From positions 124,001-188,000 of the forward strand of contig NZ_JANBVS010000003.1 of NCBI RefSeq assembly GCF_024586915.1: a stretch of DNA of 64,000 bases. Reading direction: 5' to 3'. Below are positions 43,778 through 52,402 of the stretch, one piece after another. The translations under genes were made by a program, and so were the position numbers. The DNA comes from Bradyrhizobium sp. SRS-191. Lineage in GTDB: Bacteria > Pseudomonadota > Alphaproteobacteria > Rhizobiales > Xanthobacteraceae. Positions within the stretch are counted from its first letter, which is position 1, and every line of letters begins with the position of its first letter. Under the pieces are notes generated by a model, which had not been told where the DNA came from, did no database searches, and was given only the letters and a program-made list of their open reading frames with translations.

Positions 43778-45178
43778 ATGGATACCCCGCTGTGGCGCTG
43801 GTCGGCCACGCAACTCGCTTCCGCCATCCGCACCAGGAAGATCACCAGCCGCGAGGCCGTGACGGCCTGTCTCGACCGCATCGCCGCGGTCAATCCCGAG
43901 CTCAACGCCGTGGTTTCGGTGCAGACCGAGGACGCGCTGGCCGCCGCTGATCTGGCCGACCGCATGGTGGCCTCAGGCACCATGCTCGGGCCGCTGCACG
44001 GCGTGCCGGTGACGACCAAGATCAATGTCGACCAGAAGGGATTGCCGACCACCAACGGCGTCGCAGCCTTCAAGGACAACATCGCCAAGGACGACGCACC
44101 CGTCGTCGCCAATCTGCGCAAGGCCGGCGCCGTGATCATCGGCCGCACCAACACGCCGGCCTTCTCGATGCGCTGGTTCACGGACAACGAGCTGCATGGC
44201 CGCACGCTCAATCCGTGGCGGCCGGATCGCACGCCGGGCGGCTCCAGCGGCGGCGCGGCGGTGGCCGCCGCCACCGGCATGTGCGCGATCGCGCATGGCA
44301 ATGATGGCGGCGGCTCGATCCGCTATCCCGCTTATTGCACCGGCACGGTCGGCCTGCGCCCGTCGTTCGGCCGCATCCCGGCGTACAACGGCACGGCGCC
44401 GTCGGAGCGGCAATTGTCGCTGCAGCTGATCTCGGTGCAGGGCGCGATCACGCGCAATGTCGAGGATGCAAGGCTGGCGCTGGCGGCGATGGCCGCGCCC
44501 GATCCGCGCGATCCCTGGCATGTCGCGATGCCGCTGGAGGGCCCCCGCATCGATCATCCCGGCGTCGCGGTCTGCCTCGATCCGGCCGGTGTCGGCATCG
44601 CGCCCGAGGTCGAGGCCGCCGTGCGCAAGGCAGCAGAGATCCTGCATCGGTCGGGCTATGAGGTGACCTGGCGCGATCCGCCGGATGTCGCCGCCGCAGC
44701 CCAGGCATGGAATGATTTCGCGCAAGGGGAATCGCGGGTGACGCTGGCCGCGCAGGTCGAGCAGCACGGCGATGCGCTGGCTCGGCGTGCCTTCGCGCTG
44801 ATGATGAACCGCACGCCGGAGCTCGACGTGCCCGGCCTGATCAAGGCGTCGTCGGCGCGCGCGACCTATCTGCGGCGCTGGCAGGCGTTCATGCAGGATC
44901 ATCCGCTGGTGCTGTGCCCGGTCGCGATGGAGACGGCCCTGCCCTACGGCGTCGACATCGAGAGCGATGCCAGCGTCGATCGCCTGTATCGCTCGCACGT
45001 CTTCCTGTTCGCGACCGCCTATCTCGGGCTGCCGTCGATCAGCGTGCCGACCGGCGTGCATGACGGCATTCCGGTCGGCGTGCAGATCGTGGGACCGCGC
45101 TTCCGCGAGGACCTCGTGCTGGACGCCGCAGCAGTGATCGAGCACGCCGCCGCGGCGTCTGAGCCGACGCTGTCCTGA
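43778..45178 (+). CDS. Amidase-signature enzyme
   Basis: A 466-residue hydrolase of the amidase signature family. The Ser-cisSer-Lys triad is visible: Lys81 (VTTKINVD), Ser156 (TPGGSSGGA) and nucleophile Ser180 (DGGGSIRYPA). Conserved GTVGLRPSFGRIP follows. ATG at 43778 has only a weak AAGG upstream. These enzymes hydrolyse amides ranging from indoleacetamide to aliphatic amides; a Trp- or Phe-specific pocket cannot be judged. It has no C-terminal extension, so it is not a full allophanate hydrolase. It is divergent from the PAS kinase gene. Confidence 0.9.
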   Translation: MDTPLWRWSATQLASAIRTRKITSREAVTACLDRIAAVNPELNAVVSVQTEDALAAADLADRMVASGTMLGPLHGVPVTTKINVDQKGLPTTNGVAAFKDNIAKDDAPVVANLRKAGAVIIGRTNTPAFSMRWFTDNELHGRTLNPWRPDRTPGGSSGGAAVAAATGMCAIAHGNDGGGSIRYPAYCTGTVGLRPSFGRIPAYNGTAPSERQLSLQLISVQGAITRNVEDARLALAAMAAPDPRDPWHVAMPLEGPRIDHPGVAVCLDPAGVGIAPEVEAAVRKAAEILHRSGYEVTWRDPPDVAAAAQAWNDFAQGESRVTLAAQVEQHGDALARRAFALMMNRTPELDVPGLIKASSARATYLRRWQAFMQDHPLVLCPVAMETALPYGVDIESDASVDRLYRSHVFLFATAYLGLPSISVPTGVHDGIPVGVQIVGPRFREDLVLDAAAVIEHAAAASEPTLS

Positions 45179-45207
45179 GCGGACCGCGCGACGCTCTCGG
45201 ACACGGT

Positions 45208-46905
45208 TCAGGAGCTTCGCGCGCGGGACGGCACGCTTTCCGTCTTGGCGGCGTCGATCGCGGCGGCGAGCTCGTCGACGCCATACGGCTTCGACAGAAT
45301 GCGCACGCCGGCCTCCCGGGCGGCGTGCACGGCCGTCCCCGAATAGCCGCTGGTCAGGAGAATCGGCATGTCGCCGCGCCGCTTCTGGATCTCGCGCGCA
45401 AGTTCGACGCCGTTCATGCCGCCCGGCATCATGACGTCGGAGAAGACGAGATCGACCGCGCGTCCGTCGGCCAGCGCGCCGAGCGCGGCCGCAGCACTGG
45501 CGGCATGGGTGACCTCATAGCCGAGCTGGCGCAGCATCTCGCTCACCAGTGCTGCCACCTCGGCGTCGTCCTCGACCAGAAGAATTCGTCCCTGAGCGTG
45601 GTGACGAGCGCTGGCATGGTGAAAGTCGACGAGATGGCGCCGAGACGTCGATGCGGCGTGCGCCGATCTCGGAAGATACAAGGCGATCGTGGTGCCGCGG
45701 CCGAGCTCCGACTCGATCCGGACGGTGCCGCGCGACTGCTTGGAAAAACCGTAGACCTGGGCCAGTCCGAGACCTGAGCCCTTGCCGATATCCTTGGTGG
45801 TGAAGAACGGCTCGAAGACGCGCAGGCGAACATCCTCGGACATTCCGGTGCCGCTGTCGACCACCGACAGGCGCACGAAATCGCCTGAGATTTCGTCATC
45901 GCGCCAGTTCGCGAGATTCTCGCCGCGCACCAGGATCGTGCCGCCGGTCGGCATCGCGTCGCGCGCATTGACGGCGAGATTGAGCACCACGAGCTCGAGC
46001 TCGCCGGGATCAACCTCGACCGGCCAGAGCGCGTCGGGAAATTCGAACTGCACATGGACGTCGCCGCGCAGGCTGCGATCGAGCAGCTCGCGCATGCCGC
46101 CGATCTGGCGGGCGATGTCGACGGGCTCCGGCCGCAGCTCCTGCCGGCGGGAAAATGCGAGCAGCTGCCGCGTGAGGCTGGCGCCGCGCTGCGCTGCCTG
46201 GATCATTCCGTCCATCAGGCGCCGCCGCCGCGCCGGGTCGGACTGACGGTCGAGCATGTCGAGGCCGCCGGAAATCACCATCAGCAGGTTATTGAAGTCG
46301 TGCGCAACGCCGCCAGTCAGCCGGCCGATCGCCTCGATCTTCTGCGCCTGCCGCAGCGTCTCCTCGACCTGCGCGCGCTCGGCCATCTCCACCCGCAGGT
46401 GTTCGTTGGATTCGGCGAGCGCGCGTGTCCGCTCCACCACCAGCCGCTCCAGCTCCTGGGCGGCCTGCTCGCGCGCATGGATCAGCGCGCGGATCTCATA
46501 TTGGCGACGCCGCGCCCGCATCGCCGATTGCACCGCGCTCAACAGCGTGATCGGCTGGATCGGCCGCTCGAGCAGGGAAACGTTGCGCAGCGCCGTCACG
46601 AGATCGCGCCGCCACGCCACGACGGCCGGCTGCTCCCGGTGGCTGGTCAGCACGATGAAGGGCAGGTCCGACCACGGCGGCTGCCGTGCGACCCACTCCG
46701 TCAGCGGCTCAGCATCCGTCGCGAACAGGCCCTCCTCGGCGATGACGACCGCGCCGACGCCCTGACGCAACTGAACGATCAGATCGGACAAAGAAGAGCA
46801 GACGGCCGCATCGATCCGCGCGCTGCGAAACAGCTCTGCGGAGGCAGGCCCGTCGCGTCCGATCGGGGCGAACACGAGCACACGTTGATCGCCTTCAGTG
46901 CTCAT
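45208..46905 (-). CDS. Hybrid sensor histidine kinase with C-terminal receiver
   Basis: A 565-residue cytoplasmic protein. Residues 1-130 resemble a receiver domain but have no clear phosphoacceptor aspartate (VGAVVIAEEGLFATD). A coiled coil (135-190) leads to HisKA with His202 in GGVAHDFNNLLM, then an ATPase domain (NLAVNARDAMP, GSGLGLAQV). The C-terminal receiver (438-555) has Asp490 in VFSDVMMPGG. The gene overlaps the kaiC-like gene by 11 bp and is translated after it. This joins a degenerate-receiver kinase to a KaiC-type ATPase, as in other KaiC-histidine kinase pairs. Confidence 0.88.
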   Translation of the reverse strand: MSTEGDQRVLVFAPIGRDGPASAELFRSARIDAAVCSSLSDLIVQLRQGVGAVVIAEEGLFATDAEPLTEWVARQPPWSDLPFIVLTSHREQPAVVAWRRDLVTALRNVSLLERPIQPITLLSAVQSAMRARRRQYEIRALIHAREQAAQELERLVVERTRALAESNEHLRVEMAERAQVEETLRQAQKIEAIGRLTGGVAHDFNNLLMVISGGLDMLDRQSDPARRRRLMDGMIQAAQRGASLTRQLLAFSRRQELRPEPVDIARQIGGMRELLDRSLRGDVHVQFEFPDALWPVEVDPGELELVVLNLAVNARDAMPTGGTILVRGENLANWRDDEISGDFVRLSVVDSGTGMSEDVRLRVFEPFFTTKDIGKGSGLGLAQVYGFSKQSRGTVRIESELGRGTTIALYLPRSAHAASTSRRHLVDFHHASARHHAQGRILLVEDDAEVAALVSEMLRQLGYEVTHAASAAAALGALADGRAVDLVFSDVMMPGGMNGVELAREIQKRRGDMPILLTSGYSGTAVHAAREAGVRILSKPYGVDELAAAIDAAKTESVPSRARSS

Positions 46906-48415
46906 CTCGCAGTCCCAGCTCCGGAAGATCGGCTCCGGCGAAGCGCGGATTGCCCGAGAAAATGCCGCTGAATTCCACCAGCGGAGGACCGAGGGTCATG
47001 CCGGCGCCGCTCAAGCGAAACTCCCGGATCGTATGTTCGTGGTACCCGCTGCGCTTCTTCACCACCGACACCGCGCGACGCACGGTGCCCGCCACCTCGA
47101 AATAGCGCAGCATCAGCACGGCATCGCTGAGATAGCTGATGTCCAGCGGAGTATCCATCGGCCCGACCAGACCGTGTTGTGCGAGCACCAGGATGGTCAG
47201 CACGCCCTGCTGGCCGAGATAGCTCAGCAGCTCGTGCATCTGCAGGATGAGAAAGCGCTCGTCCGGCATCGCGTTGAGATAGCCGTTGAGACTGTCGATG
47301 ATGATGACGCGAGCATTGTCATGCTCGACGCTGCGGCGCACGTTCGCGCCGAACTCCCCCGGAGACAGCTCGGCGGGATCGATCTGCTGAAAGCGGACGA
47401 GACCGGACTCCAGATGCTGGTGCAGCTTTAAGCCAAGCGAGCGCGCCCGCGCCTCCACCGTGCCGCGCCCCTCGTCGAAGGCGAAGAACACCACGTGCTC
47501 GCCGCGGCCGGCCGCCGCGATCGCGTAGCTCAGCGCGAGCGATGATTTGCCGACGCCTGCCGCCCCGAGGATCAGTGCATTGGTGCCGCGTTCGAGCCCG
47601 CCTCCGAGGAGCTGGTCGAGCTCTGCATTGCCGCTCGGGGTGAATTCGCCGAGGAAGGAGCGGTGATGCTCCGAGGCGACCAGGCGCGGAAAGATCCGCA
47701 AGCCGCCTTTGGCGATGGTGAAATCGTGGAAGCCGCCGCGAAAGGCCATGCCGCGCATCTTGATGACGCGCAGACGTCGGCGTTCAGCACCATATTCGAT
47801 CGCAAGCTGCTCGAGCACGACGACGCCATGGGCAACGGAATGGAGCTGCAGGTCGTCCTGCGAGGACGAGAGGTCGTCGAGCAGGATCACCGTGCAGTTG
47901 CGCTTAGCAAAGAAGTGCTTCACGGCCAGCACCTGGCGGCGATAGCGCAGCGGACTCTGCGCGAGCAGCCGCAGTTCGGAGAGGCTGTCGATCACGACCC
48001 GGGTGGGATCGATGCGCTCGACCTCCTTGAACATCAGGCCGGTGGTTTCGCTGAGCTCCACCTCGGCCGGATGGAATACGGTGAGTTCGCGTTCGGGATC
48101 GAGCGTCGTCTCCGGCGGGACCAGCTCGAACACGTTGACCCCGTCCAGTGACCAGCCGTGGCGCTCGGCGACGACCTCGAGCTCCCGCTTGGTCTCGGAC
48201 AAGGTGATGTAGAGCACGCGCTCGCCGAGGCTCTGGCCTTTGAGAAGGAACTGGAGCGCGATGGTGGTCTTTCCCGTTCCGGGCCGTCCCTCATAGAGAT
48301 ACAGCCGGTTCGGGTCCAAGCCGCCGCCGAGGATGTCATCGAGACCATCGCTGCCGGTGGAAATGCGGGACAGACCCTCGCGACGGTACGCGCCGCCAGC
48401 AAGCTCCTCCGTCAT
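46895..48415 (-). CDS. KaiC-like double RecA-fold ATPase
   Basis: A 506-residue protein with two RecA/KaiC domains: Walker A GRPGTGKT at 43-50 and GAAGVGKS at 284-291; Walker B VVIDSLSEL and IIIDSLNGYL. In cyanobacterial KaiC the second domain is phosphorylated at Ser431/Thr432 (HISTITD). By eye this aligns to DISYLSD here, giving Ser427 and Tyr428, so the threonine site is replaced. AGGAG six bases before the ATG supports the start. No kaiA or kaiB is in the window. Such KaiC2-type proteins act with kinases in stress or timing control in non-cyanobacterial species. Confidence 0.88.
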   Translation of the reverse strand: MTEELAGGAYRREGLSRISTGSDGLDDILGGGLDPNRLYLYEGRPGTGKTTIALQFLLKGQSLGERVLYITLSETKRELEVVAERHGWSLDGVNVFELVPPETTLDPERELTVFHPAEVELSETTGLMFKEVERIDPTRVVIDSLSELRLLAQSPLRYRRQVLAVKHFFAKRNCTVILLDDLSSSQDDLQLHSVAHGVVVLEQLAIEYGAERRRLRVIKMRGMAFRGGFHDFTIAKGGLRIFPRLVASEHHRSFLGEFTPSGNAELDQLLGGGLERGTNALILGAAGVGKSSLALSYAIAAAGRGEHVVFFAFDEGRGTVEARARSLGLKLHQHLESGLVRFQQIDPAELSPGEFGANVRRSVEHDNARVIIIDSLNGYLNAMPDERFLILQMHELLSYLGQQGVLTILVLAQHGLVGPMDTPLDISYLSDAVLMLRYFEVAGTVRRAVSVVKKRSGYHEHTIREFRLSGAGMTLGPPLVEFSGIFSGNPRFAGADLPELGLRDEH

Positions 48416-48507
48416 TCAAAGCTCCTTCGTGAATATGGGCGAACTCGGCAATGGTCGGCCCGGGCGCAGGGCCTTGGCCCCAGCCACCGCGCGACGAGCG
48501 GAAAAGG

Positions 48508-48533
48508 AACTCGGTCGCACCGTCTTGGGTTCC
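48508..48533 (-). promoter_or_regulatory. EcfG-like promoter of the kaiC-kinase operon
   Basis: Minus strand GGAAC (48533-48529) and AGTT (48511-48508) with 17 bases between. Only the first base of the -10 element differs from CGTT. It ends 92 bp before the kaiC-like start. The remaining 180 bp between this gene and the next hold no other feature. Confidence 0.55.
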
Positions 48534-48598
48534 CCCGGAACCCGACTCTCGCGTCTCGTCGGAGATAGCAGCGGGCCCTGAAACGATTTTCTGCAGCG

Positions 48599-49729
48599 TC
48601 AGGCCGACCGTCCGACCGTGTCCGCCATGGTGGCGCCGCGCGTGCCGAGCGGCTTCTCGGGGCCGGTCGTTGTATCGCGCAGCGTCTGGTGCTCCAGCTC
48701 GGCATCGAGTTCCCCGCCGATCAGGATGACGATGGCCGAGATCCAGATCCAGGTCATGAAGCCGATCGCGGCACCGAGCGATCCGTAAGTGGCGTTGAAG
48801 CTGCCGAAATTCGCCGCATACCAGGAGAACAGCGCCGATCCTCCGAGCCACAGCGCCGCGGCCAGCGCGCTGCCCCAGCTGATCCAGCGCCATTTCGGCT
48901 CCTCGCGATCCGGACCGTAGCGATAGATCAGTGCGAGCCCAAGCGAAACGAAGATGAAGATCGCGGGCCAGCGGCCGATGCGCAGCAGGAGATCGGCTAC
49001 GTCCGACAGGCCTACATAATGTAGGACGACCGGGACGACGACGATGGCGCCAATGGCGAGAAGGGCAAACAAGATTGCTCCTCCCGTGAACAGCAGCGAA
49101 ATCGCATTGAGCTTGATGAAGCCGCGCGTCTCCGGCTCGCGATAGACGATATTCAGCGTATCGAACAGCGACTTCATCGCGGCGTTCGCGCTCCACAGCG
49201 AGATCGCAAGGCTGACGAGAAAGGTCACGCCCAGGGCCTGGCTGCCCTTCGCCGAGACGCGCGTGAGCTGGTCGCGCGCGATGTCGATGGCGCCGCCCGG
49301 CATCAGGCCTTGCAGCTGCTCCAGATGTCCGGTGATCCTGGCCGGGTCGGAGAACAGTCCGTAGATTGCGACGAGGGCTGCGAGCGCCGGGAAGATCGCC
49401 AGCAGCGTGTAGAACGTCATGCCGGCGGCAAGCGCGACGATCCGATGCTCGGTGACGTTCTCATAGACGCGATAGAGGACATCCTTCCAGCCACGCGCCG
49501 GGATCTCGGAGGGCGAGGAGGCCAGCCTGCCGTGACCGTCATCGGACCCGCCGCTTGCGCGCCCGCGGCGCCCGGTTTGTTCGGACTGCTGATCGAAATA
49601 TTGGATCAGGAACGCCAGCCCGAGCAGCGCCAGCATGCCTCCCGTCCCCGGGCCGCGCGCGCGGCCCGGACCGAACCATGACGCCGTCTCCCGACGTGCA
49701 GCATCCGACTTTCTGGATCGACCGAACAT
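48599..49729 (-). CDS. YihY/BrkB-family inner membrane protein
   Basis: A 376-residue protein when started at ATG 49729. One hydrophobic helix near the N-terminus (GMLALLGLAFLIQYF) is followed by a linker and the YihY domain with six helices (RIVALAAGMTFYTLLAIFPALAALVAIYG; FMTWIWISAIVILIGGELDAELEHQ). An ATG at 49762 gives 387 residues, but an EcfG-type -10 element would overlap it, which favours the downstream start with GGA eight bases before. The family is of unsettled function; early naming as ribonuclease BN was withdrawn. Confidence 0.85.
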   Translation of the reverse strand: MFGRSRKSDAARRETASWFGPGRARGPGTGGMLALLGLAFLIQYFDQQSEQTGRRGRASGGSDDGHGRLASSPSEIPARGWKDVLYRVYENVTEHRIVALAAGMTFYTLLAIFPALAALVAIYGLFSDPARITGHLEQLQGLMPGGAIDIARDQLTRVSAKGSQALGVTFLVSLAISLWSANAAMKSLFDTLNIVYREPETRGFIKLNAISLLFTGGAILFALLAIGAIVVVPVVLHYVGLSDVADLLLRIGRWPAIFIFVSLGLALIYRYGPDREEPKWRWISWGSALAAALWLGGSALFSWYAANFGSFNATYGSLGAAIGFMTWIWISAIVILIGGELDAELEHQTLRDTTTGPEKPLGTRGATMADTVGRSA

Positions 49730-49757
49730 GGCGAGCATCCGCTGTTGACGGGTGAGC

Positions 49758-49782
49758 AACATGACGAGTCCGCGAATGTTCC
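49758..49782 (-). promoter_or_regulatory. EcfG-like promoter of the yihY-type gene
   Basis: Minus strand GGAAC (49782-49778) and TGTT (49761-49758), 16 bases apart. One base of the -10 differs from CGTT. The element reaches the first possible ATG, so translation should begin at a later codon. Confidence 0.5.
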
Positions 49783-49941
49783 GGCGTCTTCGAGCTGATC
49801 ACGAGGGCCGCCCAGCCTGATACCGCCAGCGCACGACGTGCTCCCTGATGACGTGACGTCTGAAGGCCGAAGCCGCAGATCGCGCGCCTGATCTTGAATG
49901 GGAAACGACGACGGCGACCCAACAGTTAATGTTGCGCGTGA

Positions 49942-49967
49942 GGAACGGCCCTGCGCAGCCTCGCGTT
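49942..49967 (+). promoter_or_regulatory. EcfG-type promoter of the DUF3551 gene
   Basis: GGAAC (49942-49946) and CGTT (49964-49967) are separated by 17 bases, an exact consensus match 33 bp before the DUF3551 start. Confidence 0.75.
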
Positions 49968-49999
49968 ACAATCATATCTTTCAACGCAAGGATAAATAC

Positions 50000-50245
50000 A
50001 TGCGCCGTCTGCTGTTTGCCTCCTTCTCTGCCGCCGCCGTGCTCGCCAGCTTCTCCGCGATCTCCCCCGCTTCCGCCGCACAGGATCGCTTCTGCCTGCA
50101 AGGCAGGATGTGGGGCTATCCCGGCAACTGCCAGTTCGCCACCTATCAGCAATGCCAGGCTGCCGCCTCCGGCACCGATGCCGGCTGCGGTATCAACCCC
50201 GCCTACGCCTATGCCCGCCAGCGCGGCTACTATCCCCGCTATTGA
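50000..50245 (+). CDS. DUF3551 family exported small protein
   Basis: An 81-residue protein with a cleavable signal peptide (MRRLLFASFSAAAVLASFSA, cleavage near ASA-AQ). The mature part has four cysteines (FCLQGRMWGYPGNCQFATY; then QCQAAASGTDAGC), likely two disulfides in the periplasm, and an aromatic C-terminus (GYYPRY). This is the DUF3551 pattern, a family that is greatly expanded in Bradyrhizobium and of unknown function. AAGGA seven bases before ATG 50000 sets the start. The upstream EcfG promoter suggests stress control. Confidence 0.85.
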   Translation: MRRLLFASFSAAAVLASFSAISPASAAQDRFCLQGRMWGYPGNCQFATYQQCQAAASGTDAGCGINPAYAYARQRGYYPRY

Positions 50246-50275
50246 CGGTCGAAGGCCGCGGCGCGCGACATCGTT

Positions 50276-50317
50276 GATTGCCGCCGGAGAACTCATCACG
50301 TGAGATCGGCGGCAATC
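50276..50317 (+). terminator. Hairpin after the DUF3551 gene
   Basis: GATTGCCGCCG (50276-50286) pairs with CGGCGGCAATC (50307-50317); an inner CTCA/TGAG pair extends the stem. It starts 31 bp after the stop codon. No T-run follows, so it may be a weak or Rho-assisted terminator. Confidence 0.5.
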
Positions 50318-50537
50318 TGATGGACTGCCGCCGTTGCCAGACTCCCGAGGCTCGCGCGTTTCTACTAGGCGACGTGCCCGACGCGCGCGACCACAGCTCC
50401 TTCATCCAAGCTTCATGCTGCATCGCCACGCAGCTCCTCCTCTGCCGTCAATTGGCCCTGACACCAACCGACGGGACGGAACATTGCGCTTCGCCGTTGC
50501 TTATACGGCCGAGAGTTTCAAACCGGAGGAGGAAATC

Positions 50538-50612
50538 ATGGACGGACTGATTTATCTGGTGGGCTTGATCGTGGTGGTCATGGCCATCCTGTCGTTCTTC
50601 GGCCTGCGCTGA
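50538..50612 (+). CDS. 24-residue membrane miniprotein
   Basis: ATG at 50538 opens a 24-codon frame encoding MDGLIYLVGLIVVVMAILSF plus FGLR. A very strong ribosome binding site (GGAGGAGG, five bases of spacing) precedes it. The product is one hydrophobic helix with an acidic start and a basic end, so it should insert in the inner membrane. The gene directly precedes a membrane protein gene, with 10 bp between stop and next start, so the two are probably cotranscribed. It falls below usual gene-calling limits. Confidence 0.75.
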   Translation: MDGLIYLVGLIVVVMAILSFFGLR

Positions 50613-50622
50613 GACGACGCCG

Positions 50623-51513
50623 ATGGCCATGGAAACTGCGCCGGTCGCCACGTCGCCCATCGGGCGCGTGGCCACCGATAGCTGGACGCTGCAATGGACC
50701 CCGGTCATTGCAGGCGCCCTCACCGCCGCCGCCGTCTCGTCGATCCTCATCACCTTCGCCATGACGGTCGGGCTCGGCGTGAGCTCGACGGCCCCGACCT
50801 GGCGCGACGCCTCGGTTGCGCTGTGGCTGCTCTCGGGTCTCTATCTCGTGTTGCAGGCGCTGGTCAGCTTCGGCTGCGGCGGCTACATCGCCGGGCGTGT
50901 GCGCGCCCCCTATGGTCCCGCCGAGAGCGACGAGACCGAGAAGCGTGATGGCCTGCATGGCGTCGCCGCATGGGCCCTCGCTGTTGTGCTCGGCACGGTG
51001 CTGGCGGCGATGATCGCGTCGGCGGCGACGCGGCCGAACCCGATGAGCACGCAGCCTGCGGCTGGCGAGCCGTCGGTGCTGAGCTACGAACTCGATCATC
51101 TGTTCCGCGCGCCCAAGCGGGCACCGAGCCCGGAGCTTGCGCCGGCCCGCAGCGAAGCGGGGCGGATTCTGCTCACGGCCTCCAGCCACAGCGGCGTCAG
51201 CACGGATGATCGCAACTACCTGGTGCAGCTCGTCAGCGGCACGACGGGGCTGACCGGCCCCGACGCCGAGCGTCGCGTCGACAGCACCATCGCCAATGCG
51301 AAGACGGCATTGTCGCGCTCGCGGGCGAGCACCACGATCCTCGCCTTCTCGGTGGCAACGGCGCTGCTGCTCGGCGCCATCGCGGCGTGGATGGGCGCGG
51401 AAAGCGGCGGACGGCACCGCGACGGCAAGCCGATCGGCGGCTGGATGCTGCACGCCAACCGCTTCAGCCGGCGGCGCGACCTGTGGAAACGCCCGGTCTC
51501 GATGCCGGAATGA
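50623..51513 (+). CDS. Membrane protein of unknown function
   Basis: A 296-residue protein. Hydrophobic helices lie near residues 27-50 (VIAGALTAAAVSSILITFAM), 65-85, 115-135 (WALAVVLGTVLAAMIASAA) and 238-258; a soluble segment of about 95 residues separates the third and fourth. The first half contains a small glycine-rich helix pair (CGGYIAGRVRAPYG). I recognise no enzyme motif. It is coupled to the 24-residue membrane protein upstream, which may be a subunit or regulator of it. Confidence 0.75.
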   Translation: MAMETAPVATSPIGRVATDSWTLQWTPVIAGALTAAAVSSILITFAMTVGLGVSSTAPTWRDASVALWLLSGLYLVLQALVSFGCGGYIAGRVRAPYGPAESDETEKRDGLHGVAAWALAVVLGTVLAAMIASAATRPNPMSTQPAAGEPSVLSYELDHLFRAPKRAPSPELAPARSEAGRILLTASSHSGVSTDDRNYLVQLVSGTTGLTGPDAERRVDSTIANAKTALSRSRASTTILAFSVATALLLGAIAAWMGAESGGRHRDGKPIGGWMLHANRFSRRRDLWKRPVSMPE

Positions 51514-51595
51514 CCGGCTGATCAGCACGGGCAACGGCCCGGTCGATGACCGGGCCGTTCGCATGTCGCAGGCTCATCAGGTCGATAGCGACGGC

Positions 51596-52108
51596 TCAGG
51601 CGAGATGACGAACCATCCGGCGCGCATCCTCGCCGTAGCCCGTGGCATCGTGATCGCGCGCGACGACGAAGCCCTGATTCTCCCAGAACGGCACTGAGCC
51701 GTTGACGGCAACGAGCGACAGCGAGGGGAGCTGAAGCCGCCGCGCCTGTTCGATGAGTTGTTGCACAATGCGGCCCGCGGCTCCGCTTCCGCGAGCGGAC
51801 GGCAGCAGCGCAAGGTCGTGGATGTAGTAGGTCCTGGCCTCGGGAGGGATGCACCCGATGAGGCTGTTCAACGGCGGTGGCTCACCGCGCCAGGGATGAC
51901 TGATCAGGTAGCCGGCGATGTCGGCTGCCGCCAAGACGTGGCAACCGTCCGGATAAAGCCGCAGCCGCTCCGCGAAGACGGCGGCATCCTCTGGGAAATC
52001 GGGATGCACGCGCGCCGCGATTGCGTCGACCATCCCGAGATCGGCGATCGCCATCGGCCGCCAGACGGGACCGCCAGCAGCTGACCGGAGGTCACCCACC
52101 TTGCGCAT
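51596..52108 (-). CDS. GNAT-family N-acetyltransferase
   Basis: A 170-residue protein with the acetyl-CoA-binding motif LLPSARGSGAAGRIVQQLI and the preceding strand YYIHDLALL. The last part PFWENQGFVVARDHD matches the GNAT motif B. Substrate unknown. Its start is 3 bp after the stop of the next minus-strand gene, so the two form a pair. Confidence 0.85.
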   Translation of the reverse strand: MRKVGDLRSAAGGPVWRPMAIADLGMVDAIAARVHPDFPEDAAVFAERLRLYPDGCHVLAAADIAGYLISHPWRGEPPPLNSLIGCIPPEARTYYIHDLALLPSARGSGAAGRIVQQLIEQARRLQLPSLSLVAVNGSVPFWENQGFVVARDHDATGYGEDARRMVRHLA

Positions 52109-52111
52109 CGC

Positions 52112-52402
52112 TCATCTGGCGAGCCTCAGCCAGCGTTCGCTGGCCGACACCGCCGCCGGCCACAGCGCCTCGGTGGGCTGCCCGCGATGCAGCGCCTTGC
52201 CGACCTCGCAGATCGACATGAAAGCGGACGAGCGCGCCTCTTCGGTCTCGAGCGGCTGCTCGTCGCTCGGGCTGCGCACCAGGCCCATGAGGCCGTTCAG
52301 CATCTGCAAGGCTGCGTCCGGCGCCGCAGCCCGCGCCGATCGCAACGCGGTCACGACCTGCTCGGCCTTCTCCTGCTCAGTCATCGCTCGCCATTCGTCC
52401 AT
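52112..52402 (-). CDS. Small hypothetical protein
   Basis: A 96-residue, mostly helical protein (MTEQEKAEQVVTALRSARAA; ALQMLNGLMGLVRSP; ICEVGKALHRGQP). The first ATG has no good ribosome binding site; the ATG six codons later is equally possible. It is coupled to the GNAT gene by 3 bp. No family was recognised. Confidence 0.55.
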   Translation of the reverse strand: MDEWRAMTEQEKAEQVVTALRSARAAAPDAALQMLNGLMGLVRSPSDEQPLETEEARSSAFMSICEVGKALHRGQPTEALWPAAVSASERWLRLAR

